Assembly (NCBI RefSeq): GCF_030272615.1
Contig: NC_081412.1
Location: forward strand, 40,292,791-40,356,790
Source of the DNA: Cryptomeria japonica
Taxonomy: Eukaryota > Streptophyta > Pinopsida > Cupressales > Cupressaceae
Direction: 5' to 3'
Length of the DNA stretch: 64,000 nucleotides
The translations under genes and the position numbers were made by a program. A model generated the notes under the pieces. That model was not told the origin of the DNA. It did no database searches and worked only from the letters and a program-made list of their open reading frames with translations. Below are positions 1 to 10,597 of this stretch, piece after piece (positions within the stretch are counted from its first letter, which is position 1; every line of letters starts with the position of its first letter).

Positions 1-759
1 TCAAGTATTCAAGTATTCAAGTCTTCTTCATTCATCCATTGGCACAATATTACAACATTAATTTGCAAGCATGTGTGTGTGTTAGGGTTTTGTCATGTTA
101 CATGCCATTTCATGCAACAATTGTGATTACATTCAAGAAGCAAAGGGATCATCATCAACAAATTACAGATCTACAAGGTATACAATTTTATTATTTACAT
201 TTTAGCATTTGCAATTACTTTCTTTCAAGGTTGATTCCTCAACTGAGTTTTGACTAAGGAAAACCCCTATCCACAACCCTTCTCCCCTTCTTTTCTATGT
301 GTAGGTTCTAGGTGTGCAGTTGTATTTTCTGATTTGGACTCCACTTACAAAGGCGGAAAACCCCTTTTTGTTTTGCAGAGTTTTTGGAGGACCATGTACA
401 CTTTCACCACAATCACGACAAATTTTCTCCAAATTTGTAGGGTAGATTCTCATCAATCTAATTAGCTCATATCCGAAGTTACAATGTGATCCCAAACTAG
501 TAGCTCCACATCTCACTCATTTTCTCTCTGTGTTTCACATAGTCAACGAGTCAACTTTCCTATTTACAAAAGAGGGCACAAAACACTTCAACCCTTGCAA
601 TCCACTTGGAATTCACATCCTTGCCTCCCTTGGATTTGGATCTAGTGGATTCAAGCCCCTCTTTTGAATGTAATGTTTCCCCCAGGTGAATATCATCCTA
701 GTGACTTTCTTTTTCTCTCCTAGGTGGGGAGTCACTAGGGTTCAATTTTCCACTTTACA
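1..759 (+). repeat. E1 5' LTR, right-hand part
   Basis: This matches 5381-6136 with scattered substitutions and small indels. It ends CACTTTACA, giving the canonical CA terminus. The sequence directly after it, TTTTGGCGAACCCGATG at 760-776, sits where a tRNA primer-binding site is expected. I do not assign the tRNA. Confidence 0.88.
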
Positions 760-1585
760 TTTTGGCGAACCCGATGTCTTACACATTAATTCTGATTTCT
801 CATTATTAGATCTAATTAATTACAATTTTCATTTCCAAGTTTGATCTATTTGTAAATTTTAGAGGTTAATGGCATAAAAAACCCTAAATTTTCATTTTAA
901 GAAAATTAAGCTTGTGAAGAGTAAAATTTTAATTACTTGTTTCAGATCTCATTTCTATTTCAAAATTGCAATTCAAATCTGTCTCTTTATTCTAAAAATT
1001 TAGTGGTTAAATAAAAAAACCTTAATTTTTGAGATTCTTTTATTTTCGACCATTGACTACAAATTTGACTGATCTAGACATCTCAAAATCAGTTGCTTTT
1101 TTTGGATTCCAAAATAATATCATAATACTTATAACTCTTGGAAAATTTTGAAAAAATTTGGTCGGACCGTGTGCAATTTCACCACGGTCCTTGACTTTTT
1201 TCCCGAAATTTTGGGACACGGAATTGACTATATTTTTCTGCTCAAATCCAGAAAATTAGCATACTTTATCAATTAATTAAAATTCAAATCTTAAATTAAT
1301 TTTCATAAAAAGGTCCTAATTTTAGATCTTCTTTTCCAACAAATTCATATTTTAATTAAGAGACTTTCTATGGCAATTAATAAATTGGATTTACTTGCTC
1401 TTTCGCATACGATTACATTGCTTTTTGCATATATTTACTACAATCATGTGTCGGATAAGAGTTTCTTTCATTTCCTATTACTCCTCTTTATTCATAGCGC
1501 TTGGTCATATTGTGTTGTTAGGATTTCCAAATTCTTTTCTTTTCAAATTAATCTCAAAGCTTTAATGTGTTAGTTTTGTTGTATT

Positions 1586-2788
1586 GTGGTGATGTTGTTA
1601 ACAAAATGCATTTCATATGTTAATCACTTAAAAGATTTTGTAGACCCTAAACTTAGAGATCCTAACACTTGTACCTCTCCTAGGGTATCTTGTGTGGATG
1701 AGATGAGAACTAATTCTTTAACCAATGATCTTTCTAAAAAAGAGCAATCATTGGAAAGTATTATGGACTCATCTTCTTCTTATACACATACCCTTGAGCA
1801 AGGGGGGCAAAATCAAAACATCAACAATCTTACATCTTTAGATCCTCCTTATTCTCCTAAGATATATCTTGAACATCAAAGTATATGTAGGGAGGATGAT
1901 GTCATGTGTTTTATTCATGACCTCTCCCCTCACATAGAAATAACTAAAAATAAGGTCTTAGATGATGAAGATCTTCCTCCCCAATCTTCCAAAAATAATA
2001 AGCTTGATAAAGGAAAAGAGATTGTCATTTCACATGATACTCCTTCTTCATCTACAAATCCTTTTCTTCCTACTTACACATCAGATTTCAAAGAAATTCA
2101 TGATCTTGTTCCTCCACCTGGTCATTTGCAACATTCTTATAGTCGTGGCTTTCATATAATTACAAAACAAAGTTTTAAAGGACAAAGAATTGGGAAATTT
2201 GAGCATGGAATACGTGTCCCTATAAATCCTCCCACACAAACTACTACAAAAGGCCTAGGAAGTGGTACCCCTCTTTCTATGGATGAATTCCTTAGGCTCC
2301 AAAACTTTAAAAACCATCTTCAAAGACAACAAATCGAAAGAGCCCATAAGAATGCTTCTTATTCAAATAATCCTTTTTGCTCATTTCACCAAACCTATGA
2401 TCACAATGATGATGATTTCCTTGATTTTCAAAAATCTATTCAAGATGGCATAGATAGTCGCAAAATTAGAATTTTGGATAATGAAACTTCTTCTCCTAAC
2501 AAACCCTCTCCTTTATGTCAAGGCGATATTTACCATCCCGACACATTAGCTGCAAGAATATATTGGAGATTGAAAGATGACAAGAACATTTCCTTTCCCC
2601 CTCAAAATAAAAACAAAAATCTTAAGCAAGTGAAACGTATTGAATATTGCATTTTTCATGATTCATATTCACATTCTCTTGGAAAATGTTACACATTTAA
2701 GAAATTTGTTCAACTACAATATGATCTTGCACAAATTTGTCTCATAATAGGTCTAGTTGTATTTCTTGGTAAAAACATAATGCCTTAG
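1586..2788 (+). CDS. gag-like protein of E1 (400 codons)
   Basis: This is the only long ORF of the element. The protein is hydrophilic and Ser/Asn/Pro-rich, with low-complexity stretches in its first 200 residues and no membrane segment until a short hydrophobic tail. Near residue 355 it has a knuckle of spacing C-X2-H-X4-H-X4-C, followed by a KKFVQ helix-like stretch. The Tat gag at about 23965-24009 has the same spacing and a similar downstream helix. From this I infer a nucleocapsid-like RNA-binding role in particle assembly. There is no protease motif downstream. The first ATG is used as start, but initiation could be at a later Met. It is uninterrupted, unusually for this window, which suggests recent activity or constraint on a non-autonomous gag. 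Confidence 0.5.
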   Translation: MVMLLTKCISYVNHLKDFVDPKLRDPNTCTSPRVSCVDEMRTNSLTNDLSKKEQSLESIMDSSSSYTHTLEQGGQNQNINNLTSLDPPYSPKIYLEHQSICREDDVMCFIHDLSPHIEITKNKVLDDEDLPPQSSKNNKLDKGKEIVISHDTPSSSTNPFLPTYTSDFKEIHDLVPPPGHLQHSYSRGFHIITKQSFKGQRIGKFEHGIRVPINPPTQTTTKGLGSGTPLSMDEFLRLQNFKNHLQRQQIERAHKNASYSNNPFCSFHQTYDHNDDDFLDFQKSIQDGIDSRKIRILDNETSSPNKPSPLCQGDIYHPDTLAARIYWRLKDDKNISFPPQNKNKNLKQVKRIEYCIFHDSYSHSLGKCYTFKKFVQLQYDLAQICLIIGLVVFLGKNIMP

Positions 2789-4182
2789 CACTTCTTTTAC
2801 CTTCATGTCACTCTTCACCCTATGACATAACTAGCCCATTTAACGGGAGCTCTTTATCACTTGTGTTGGTATTGTTTCAATTTCACATACTTTGGGGCAG
2901 CAACATAAAGTCCATTTTCCTTATTCTTTGTATACAATTGCTTTGTCTTTGTGCATTATTCATTATTAGATCTCCTTTCTTGCATTGGGTTATTCTTATG
3001 TGAGCAGGTAATTGTTCTTTCATTTTCCACTTTGCTTAGATAGGAGTTTCTTTAATAAGTAATGCACCTCTTCTCTTTCTTTCATTCTCTTGGAAAATAT
3101 ATCTTTTCTATGGTTGTGATTATTCTCAAGCATGATATGCCTCCTTGCATGGAATGATCTCTTAAGAAGTGCATATTCCTTCCTTTAGAGAATTTATTCC
3201 ATTAAGAAGGAACATCACTTAAAAATAAACACCATTGAAAAATGTGTACCCATTTTCCCCTTGTCCTTCTTACTTCGAGGGCATATTTTCACTCTTATCC
3301 CTTTTTCTCTATCTCATGTATCATTATTTCCTTTAGGGGCTGCATTTTTCATATATGATTATTATTTTTATATGCTTAATCCCCCTTGAAGAATATGTGA
3401 TTCTTTTTGTCTCTTCCTATTCAGAGATTACCACTTCTTGAGACATGTATTTTACATATGCTAATGTCTTTCCTTCCATGCATTCATGCAAGTACATTGT
3501 GCATTTGATTATGTTTAATCTATCTCTAGAAGATTGTGTAAGTTCTTCTCATTGTCCCTACACTTGGGGGGAAATGATCCCTCTCTCTCTCTTTCTCTAG
3601 GGATCCACTTTTCCCTATTGAGTGGATGGTGTGATCTTTATTACTTGGTGCCATTCCTTGTGTGAAATTGTTGGTTGTTTGCTCAAGGGTTCTCTCTCAT
3701 ACAAGAGGTGTAAGTCCTTGAGTACAACCTCTTTTCCACTTGGTAATGTACATTTATGATAAATTCACCCATCTCTCTTGGGGATAAAAGTGAGTCATCC
3801 TTCATCAAGAATCCCTTTCACCTAACAATAGGAGGAAGTATTGAATTATTGTTCTCTTCTGCACTTTGTTTCTAGAAGATGTTATATTTGTCTAAGACAA
3901 CTCCTCTTGGAGGAATATGTCTTTTGAAAAAAGATCTCTTCTCCTCCAAGGATCACCTTTACACTTACAACAAGATATCTCTTTTCAACTACCTTGTCCT
4001 TGCTTGAAGAGTATTCACTCTCTTGCTTGGATTTATGACATTATTACATTGCAAATATCTTCTTTATGATGAAGGTAGGTATCTTTGTTTTACTTTCCTT
4101 AAGATATCAACATTAACCTATGTTGACATCTTAAGGGAGCGCATCCAAACTGCTGCTTTGTACTATATTTCTCTCGTGCATT
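2789..4182 (+). other. Non-coding interior of E1
   Basis: About 1.4 kb of T-rich sequence without a convincing ORF in either direction. Short recurring phrases such as TCTTTCTC and CATTCTCTTGG are present, but I see no domain, tRNA-like structure or clear repeat period. It is the part of the element where pol would normally lie. Confidence 0.6.
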
Positions 4183-4500
4183 GTACAGTGGGATATTCTT
4201 GGAACTAGAGGGCAGCCTCTTAGAGAAAGATGTCATCACTTTTCTTGTACAATGGATCATTCTCGAAACCAGAGCACAGCCTCTTAGAGTGAGATGTTGC
4301 CACTTCTTGTCCCTTGTACATTGGGTCATTCTCAGAACTAGAGCACAGACTCTTAGAGAGAGATGATGCTTCTTTTCTCTTGTATAGTGGGTTATTCTCA
4401 TAACTAGAGCAAGATGATGCTGCTTTTCTCTTATGCAGGGTGATTATTCTCGGAACCAGAGTAGAGACTCTTAGAGATAGATGTCATGCCTTTCTTGAAA
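4183..4500 (+). repeat. Tandem array in the 3' untranslated part of E1 (about 5 units of 60-66 bp)
   Basis: The phrase ATTCTCGGAACCAGAG...GACTCTTAGAGAGAGATG recurs five times, near 4193, 4259, 4327, 4393 and 4450. Units are diverged, and the fourth lacks the CTCTTAGAG half. The array lies between the gag-like ORF and the 3' LTR. Confidence 0.8.
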
Positions 4501-4947
4501 CCTCTATTATACATTATATACAGGTTGTAGTGTACTCGGGCATGGACTCCTATGAGGCGCTTTGAACCTCACCTGCACACACATGCTTGAGGTTGGGGTG
4601 GAACTAACGGTGTTCTCACTCTCATCCCTTACATGGATCACCCAAACAAACTTCGAGGGATAGTTTTTCATGAGTATCGAGGTCTCTTCGGCTAGCTGGT
4701 TTGTCATCTTGTGTCTTATTTTTGTCGTGTGTCTTTTGCACTTTATTTTTGTTTTGTGTGTCTTGTTCCTTTTTTGTTTTGTGTGCTCTTGCATATGTTT
4801 GAGTGAGTTAAGATCCTAGGATTGGGGGCTTCTGTTCTTCAAGATTAGTGATATCTTATACTCCTTGTGGTATTTCTCTGCATCTCTCATCTTCATCTCT
4901 ATTTTGTTTACTTTACTGGGAGTACTGGCATAAGCCATACTTTGGCT

Positions 4948-4962
4948 AAAGTGGGGGCTAAA
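4948..4962 (+). other. E1 polypurine tract
   Basis: AAAGTGGGGGCTAAA lies immediately 5' of the TG that opens the right LTR, the position of the plus-strand primer in LTR elements. Confidence 0.7.
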
Positions 4963-6136
4963 TGTAGTGTCTTATAATTGCAACCCTAGCAATTTTAACC
5001 ACATTTGAGGTCCTCACCTTGGCAGTGACATCCTCCTTCCTAACCAAGACCCCTTTTTTATATTTTCACCCTTGAAACCCTCCTTGTCTAGGCTCTATTT
5101 CTCCCTTAGACCTTGTCCGGGCCCCAAAAAAGGGCACGATAGGGGTGTGGCGCCCCTGTGTCCACTCCTTAGGGTGGCCCTAAGATGGGTTTGCCTAGTC
5201 CCCTATGCATAATTTGACCCTCGGGGTTTGCAATCCTCTTTGTCGGCCTTTGATGAATGAAAATTAATCCTCTGGGCATGCATAAAAGGGATTTGGTTTT
5301 CCCATTTTCAGAAGGAGAAAAACAGACAAGAGATACACTATAGGAGAAGTTCAAACTAGGCAACCTTCATCAATCATTATCAAGCATTCAAGCATTCAAG
5401 TCTTCTTCATTCATCCATTGGAGCAATATTACAACATTCATTTGCAAGCATGTGTGTGTTAGGGTTCTGTCATGTCACATTCCATTTCATGCAACACTTG
5501 TGATTACATTCAAGAAGTAAAGCAATCATCATCGACAAATTGCAGATCTACAAGGTATACAATTCCATTATTTACATTTCAGCATTTGCAATTACTTTAT
5601 CTCAAGGATGATTCCTGAACCGGGGTTTGACTAAGGAAAACCCCTATCCACGACCCTTCTCTCCTTATTTTCTATGTGTAGGTTGCAAGTGCACAACTTT
5701 ATTTTCAGATTTGGAATCCACTTACAAAGGCGGAAAACCCCTTTTCATTTCATGGATTTTTTAGAGCACCATGTACACTTTCGCCACAGTCCTGATGAAT
5801 TTTCTCCAAATTTGTAGGGCATATTCTTATCAATCTAATTATCTTAGATCCGAAGTTACAACGCAATCCCAAACTGGTAGCTCCTCATCTCACTCATTTT
5901 CTCTCTTTGTTCGACATAGTCAACAAGTCAACTTTCTTATTTACAAAAGAGGACAAAACACACTTCAACCCTTGCAATCCACTTGAAACTCACATCCTTG
6001 CCTCCCCTAGATTTGGATCTAGTGGATTCAAGCCCCTCTTTTGAATGTAAAGTTTCCCCCAAGTGAAAATAATCCTAGTGACTTCCTTTCTCTCTCCTAG
6101 GTGGGGAGTCACTAGGGTTCAATTTTCCACTTTACA
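4963..6136 (+). repeat. E1 3' LTR (1174 bp)
   Basis: It begins TGTAGTGTC and ends TTTACA, the canonical TG...CA termini, and its last 756 bp match window bases 1-759. The next base starts the 5S-derived repeat, so E1 appears to have inserted near a unit boundary of that repeat. Confidence 0.88.
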
Positions 6137-6499
6137 ATAGCAATATCATAATTTGACTTGTTGTGGAAAATATCTCATACTTATCAATTGATGAGAAAAA
6201 GGGGCTCTATAATGAATATTTCATAAGGCACAACACTTGTTTAAGGTTTTGCAAATGGGGTTGTAAGCTAACTGGATTTAACCTTGGAGGAAACTCCATG
6301 GTTAAGTGCACTTGAGTTGGAGTAGTACTGGGATGGGTGACCTCCAAGGAAGGCCCAATGCTTCACCTCTATAGCATCTCCTAGATGTAATGAGTGCTAA
6401 GTGGAATATTCAATCTCATGAGAGATGGGTTCTTGTGAACCACTACTCATGAAACATGGGTCAACGAGTTTGACTCAAAAACTACATAGTTTAATCATG
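6137..6499 (+). repeat. 5S-rRNA-derived repeat unit 1 (Cassandra-like)
   Basis: The unit opens ATAGCAATATC and is repeated in tandem at 6500. Bases about 6292-6355 align with the 3' half of plant 5S rRNA: AACTCC...GGTTAAG, then GAGTAGTACTGGGATGGG and TGACCTCC. This span covers the A-box and C-box of the internal RNA polymerase III promoter. The 5' half of 5S is not recognisable. Cassandra TRIM elements are known to carry 5S sequence in their LTRs, so two adjacent copies could be Cassandra-type LTRs. A 5S-derived SINE or a decayed 5S spacer array are alternatives. Confidence 0.65.
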
Positions 6500-6876
6500 A
6501 TAGCAATATCATAGTTTGGCTTACTATGAAAAATATCTCCTACTTATCAAATCATGTGGAAAATATCTCCTACTTATCAATTGATTAACTAAAGGGGCTC
6601 TATAATGAATATTTCATAAGGCACAACATTTGCTGAATGTTTTGCAAATGGGGTTGCAAATTAAGAGGGTTTAACCTTGGAGGAAACTCAGTGTGGAGTA
6701 GTATTAGGATGAGTAACCTCTTGGGAAAGCCCAATGCTTCACCTCTATGAGCATCACCTAGATGCAATTAGTGCTATGTGGACCATTCATTCTCATGAGA
6801 GATGGGTTCTTGTGAATCACTACTCATGAAACATGGGTCAATGAGTTTGACTTAAAAACTACATTGTTGAATCATC
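6500..6876 (+). repeat. 5S-rRNA-derived repeat unit 2
   Basis: This is a second copy of the preceding unit at a period of about 370 bp. It keeps GGAGTAGTATTAGGATGAGTAACCTC...GGGAAAGCCC (about 6693-6732) but has lost most of the A-box part. A 35-bp stretch with AAAATATCTCCTACTTATCAA is duplicated near 6528-6582. The start of a third unit (ATAGCAATATTATAACC) is visible at 6877. Confidence 0.65.
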
Positions 6877-8320
6877 ATAGCAATATTATAACCAAGTTTA
6901 TAACAAAACTTATATAAAAGTAGTACAATCGCAATATCCTTTCTCGCACTTTCAACATTGGTAAACTTATTCTATATGAGAACTAGAGAAACATCAATGC
7001 ACCACCTGACTAAAAGAGAAAGTGTGACTCTAACTAGTTAGATCCTTAAGTGATCAACTTGGTTTATGGCTTTTGTGCTTATAGTCCATCTGATATGGAT
7101 TTTACAGTGCTAAAAGAACCTTTCAATGCCATGGACTTGCATCTTTTTAAATTAGATTAATTTGTTGTTTTGTCTTCAAATTTAAAAATTCATAGTTCTA
7201 ATACTAACTTGTATGAATATGATAATCACCTATTAACTTTCATGTCAAACATCTTAAGTTGTTTTTCTAAGATTTATTTTAAGAACATTGTTTTTGGTCA
7301 TTTTAATTGTCAATTAATATCAACTCAAATCACAAGTGCATCTATGTTTAATCACATCAATATCAATTTAATTCTCAAGCCAACATTTTATAGTACTTGT
7401 TGTTATAGAACCATCTAGATAATGTTCAATCTACCAAAGTTAATACTCAACAAAAATAAATATTCAACATGTTGAAGGGCATCACATCCAAGATTGCTAC
7501 AATATAAATTATAACACTTTGAAGAATAAAGTATAGAACTTATTGTATAAACTCAATTATAGCTACTAGGAATTTTCAAGTTTTGATATTTTTGTGTATT
7601 GTCTAATTGAAGAGCTTTTTTAATTCAAAATCCCGCAATATGAAATGTAACACTTCAAAGGAGAAAAATATTGAGCTTATTGTATAAACTCAATTGTAGC
7701 TACTACAAATTTGTAGGGTCAAATATTTTGAGTCCGTATTTTCTTTGGAAGTTCATAAGATTGAACTTTTTGGATCAGATATTTATCAACAAATATAATG
7801 TATAATTGCTACAACATGAGTTGAAGCCTAAATTGAGCAATTATTTTCCTTTTATGAACATATTGAAATTCTTCTGGAAGAAAATAACTGAGTTTTATTT
7901 TTATTGATGTTTCAAGTTATAAGGAGCAATTTAAAATATTAATACAAATAAGACTTAGACAATTCATTTCAATAGCATTTTTCATATTGCCTTATAAATT
8001 CATTATTTCCTTTGCAATCATAATTTAAAAAAATAAAAATTGATTAGAGATTTATAATTGAAACTATTTATATTCTATGTAGGTGATCACTAAGTTGATC
8101 TTGTAAAAGTTTTAGTTTTTCTACCATGACCTTGCTAGAAATTGTCAATCTAGTTTCCAAACTTCATGTGTAATTAGAGTTTTTTACTATTTTTTAAGGT
8201 AAAATAAATCTTTTATTGTGGAAAATTGACAGTTTACACAGAGCTTATTTACTATTTTCTAGGGTAATCTATATATTTTATTGTATGGAAAATTGAGACA
8301 ATAATAAATAGTATGCATGA
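6877..8320. other. AT-rich sequence without a recognisable gene
   Basis: I see no coding region. The only structure is a pair of diverged copies about 136 bp apart, at 7513-7574 and 7649-7711. Both contain CTTATTGTATAAACTCAATT followed by TAGCTACT. The right end at 8321 is the left target duplication of the LINE-like insertion. Confidence 0.6.
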
Positions 8321-8332
8321 AGTAAGGCATGT
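8321..8332. repeat. Left 12-bp target-site duplication of the LINE-like element
   Basis: AGTAAGGCATGT is identical to 48551-48562. It abuts the A-rich (plus-strand T-rich) end of the element. Confidence 0.65.
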
Positions 8333-8344
8333 CTTTTATTAAGG

Positions 8345-9085
8345 TAAAAGCAGGTTTTGAGGGGACCCGAAACCTCGTACAACAGGTTTAAGAGGACCCG
8401 AAACCCCCTGGATAAACTGACATCTAGAACCCAACAAGAAACAACTGATCAAAGGATATACAAAGATTCCATACAGTCAACCTCCATAGAAACGCCAACC
8501 AAAGGACAACAATAAACATTACAAATCAGGTTGGACCAAAGCAAAGAGACAAGACTCTGAGGGTTTTGACTAGCTCCCACAACCAAAGAAGAGGGTTTTA
8601 AATAGGCTCCCACAACATGAAAAGCACCAAGGGTTTTGACAGACACCCACAACCATATGAGAGGATTTTAACTAGGCTCCTACAGCCTGACATTAGGTAC
8701 CCAAACCCAATACACCTTAACCAAAAACAAGAACCAAAAGAGACCAAGGTGTGCCCTTTAAAACTAGCACCAATCACTTGGTTAGCCAAAAAAATAACTA
8801 ACTGAGGAGGTTTTTTACTGGCTCCCTCAACCAAGAGGACATGAACATGGCTGAAAACATAGAGCTCTCCACAATCACCACCTCAATAGGGATCAGAGGA
8901 GAGTGAAAAATACAAATCACATACTCTGCCATCAAAATCATGAAGTGCTTAAAAATGGGTTTTGCCAGGCTCCCATAACCTGATCATTTGGGTTTTAAAA
9001 GGCTCCCACAAATAGAAAGGGGTTTTGACTAGCTCCCCAAACCACAGAAACTAGGTTTTACCTTGGCTCCCAAAACTAGAGATGT
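8345..9085 (-). repeat. Degenerate repeats in the 3' region of the LINE-like element
   Basis: About nine copies of a roughly 27-bp phrase, on the plus strand GGGTTTTGACTAGGCTCCC followed by ACAACC, start near 8560, 8593, 8631, 8662, 8800, 8957, 8990, 9019 and 9052. Two further related units with GGACCCGAAACC lie at 8358-8410. Spacing varies from about 30 to 155 bp, so this is an interspersed motif family rather than a simple tandem array. Confidence 0.7.
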
Positions 9086-9145
9086 AAACAAGGAACTACA
9101 CACCAAGAACTTCTCCCCAGAGACACTCTTGGAACCTTCAGCAGG

Positions 9146-9796
9146 TTAAATCTCCACCTCTATAGGAGACTGGGTCAGCTCAATAGACCAGGATACAAAA
9201 AACCAAAGAGCGGGAGCACATAGAGGGAGAAGACAGTCTGCAAGAACAACAGTTGTAGTCATAAAAAGGAGGAAAAATCCATTCCATGAACAAGCTCCAA
9301 CATAGCTCCCAACCAATAAACTGCAGGACACAAAAGACCAAGGCACCATAACAACTACCTCAGCCACAAAGCCATCTAAAATCCAAAACTTGGCCTCTGA
9401 CCCACAACCAGAATAGGGGGCACAAGATAAAAGAGCAGACAGAAAGGGTTCCCCAAAAATGCTCTGCCAGGAACAAATCCCAACAACAAGGATGCAACTA
9501 ACAGACCGAGTGAAGAGTCTCAACCGCACCGTTGTGTGAGAGAAAACCCCACTCACAGAGGCCACATCCGCTACCACCCAAAAACTCTTCCCCACCAAAG
9601 AAACCCCAAACTCGACCGAAAGAGGGAAGATGAGCTGGGAGTAGCAACCAAAACCAACCCGAACATAGCTGCCAAACACAACAAAGTGAGCCATATAAGC
9701 AATCGCAGAAAGGAGGAAGAGGATCCAACAAGGCCCGCACCTAGTGCAGGGCCAAAGGCACATAGGTGACCAAATCCTTGCCTCAAAGAAGCTCAA
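9146..9796 (-). pseudogene. Unknown hydrophobic ORF of the LINE-like element, main part
   Basis: The open frame is about 216 codons, rich in Phe, Leu, Val, Ser, Cys and Trp, with no ATG at its left border. When the 38.6-kb insertion and one ACAAC copy are removed, the same frame continues upstream into a segment that starts with ATGATG at 48542. Only one TAG, about 9833-9831, interrupts it. I recognise no family. The composition could be a real membrane-type or low-complexity protein, or simply a GC-richer stretch with few stops. No function is assigned. Confidence 0.25.
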
Positions 9797-9860
9797 GAGA
9801 AAGATGTGAAGTCCGATCTAAGGCTCAGAAAAATAGGCCCACCTAGCACTGAGAAACAAC

Positions 9861-10597
9861 TATTGGCATTTGCATGAAGATTTCATTAATGAAATGTTAT
9901 ATTGTCATTGATGTCAATTAATTGGTAATGATGTTGTTATAATGTTGTTTTCTAAATGGTAGGAAGAACTAGTGAAGGGAACTGCAAATAGTAGCTGAAT
10001 TTGTGGAGGTATCCGATATTACTATGAAATGGAGAGATGAAACGGTAAACCCTACCTGTTGATATGATAAACCTTAACCGATGAAGTTTGGTGAATTGGT
10101 TGTGATGGTTTATGATCAAATGATGAGCGGTAATGATTATGCCACATATGCATGTTGTATGAGAAGAGTTTCAAATGGTTTTTGGTGCATAGAGATAATG
10201 GTTTTTATCTTGGAAATGAGCAAGTTCATTGCATGTAATGGAAACCTCGTGATGAGTTATAGATTTCAAAGAAGCGGTGATCAAGGAGCGGTCAAGGTTA
10301 TCTTGAATGATGTGTAGTGATTGTTATGTAATCCAATGGTCATACTTGAACCGATTTGTTTGTAATCACTATGAGAGAATTAGGTTTGTGACGTGTTATC
10401 GACCTATTGCTTTGTTTATAAGGTCAATGAGTTATTTTGTTAAAGAGTTGGCAATTTATAGTTGAGAGTAAGAGACTATGGTTGCTGAACCAGATGATGT
10501 ATGTGCAATATGTGTAAAGGCAAATATGAGCATTGAAAAGATCTGAACAAGCAAGTGTAGTGCTATTCAAACATATCAGCAAACCCCTATTGTTTTC
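9861..10597 (+). repeat. Copia-A 5' LTR, left part
   Basis: This matches 46997-47745 with roughly 12% substitutions over the first 165 bp. It contains a TATA-like TTTATAAGG near 10419, conserved as CTATAAGG in the related LTRs of Copia-B and C. It is cut at TTTTC (10593-10597), which is repeated after the Tat insertion at 35271. Confidence 0.88.

Larger units (their letters stand above)
1..6136 (+). mobile_element. E1: non-autonomous LTR retrotransposon, left end outside window
   Basis: Bases 1-759 and the end of the 4963-6136 block are two copies of one sequence, so they are LTRs. They enclose about 4.2 kb with a single gag-like ORF and no recognisable protease, RT, RNase H or integrase. 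The plus orientation follows from the primer-binding-type sequence after the left LTR and the purine tract before the right one. About 415 bp of the 5' LTR lie left of the window, so the 5' target duplication cannot be read. The 3' flank begins ATAGC. I infer that the element is mobilised by an autonomous partner, perhaps of Tat type, because the ORF carries the same unusual zinc-knuckle spacing as the Tat gag at 21.9-24.6 kb. Confidence 0.85.

Noticed and set aside
4099-4401. Minus-strand ORF of 100 codons
   Set aside because: It is a translation of the E1 tandem repeat units and repeats with their period.
6137-6141. ATAGC as target duplication of E1
   Set aside because: The left flank of E1 is outside the window, so the duplication cannot be verified.
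6292-6355. Functional 5S rRNA gene
   Set aside because: Only the 3' half is recognisable and it is diverged in both units, so it was annotated as a 5S-derived repeat.
7170-7418. ORF of 82 codons in AT-rich DNA
   Set aside because: Chance-length ORF with no motif, codon signal or context.
9146-9796. A membrane transporter or other named host gene
   Set aside because: The hydrophobic composition alone suggested it, but there is no family motif, no ATG at the local start, and the frame belongs to the LINE-like insertion.
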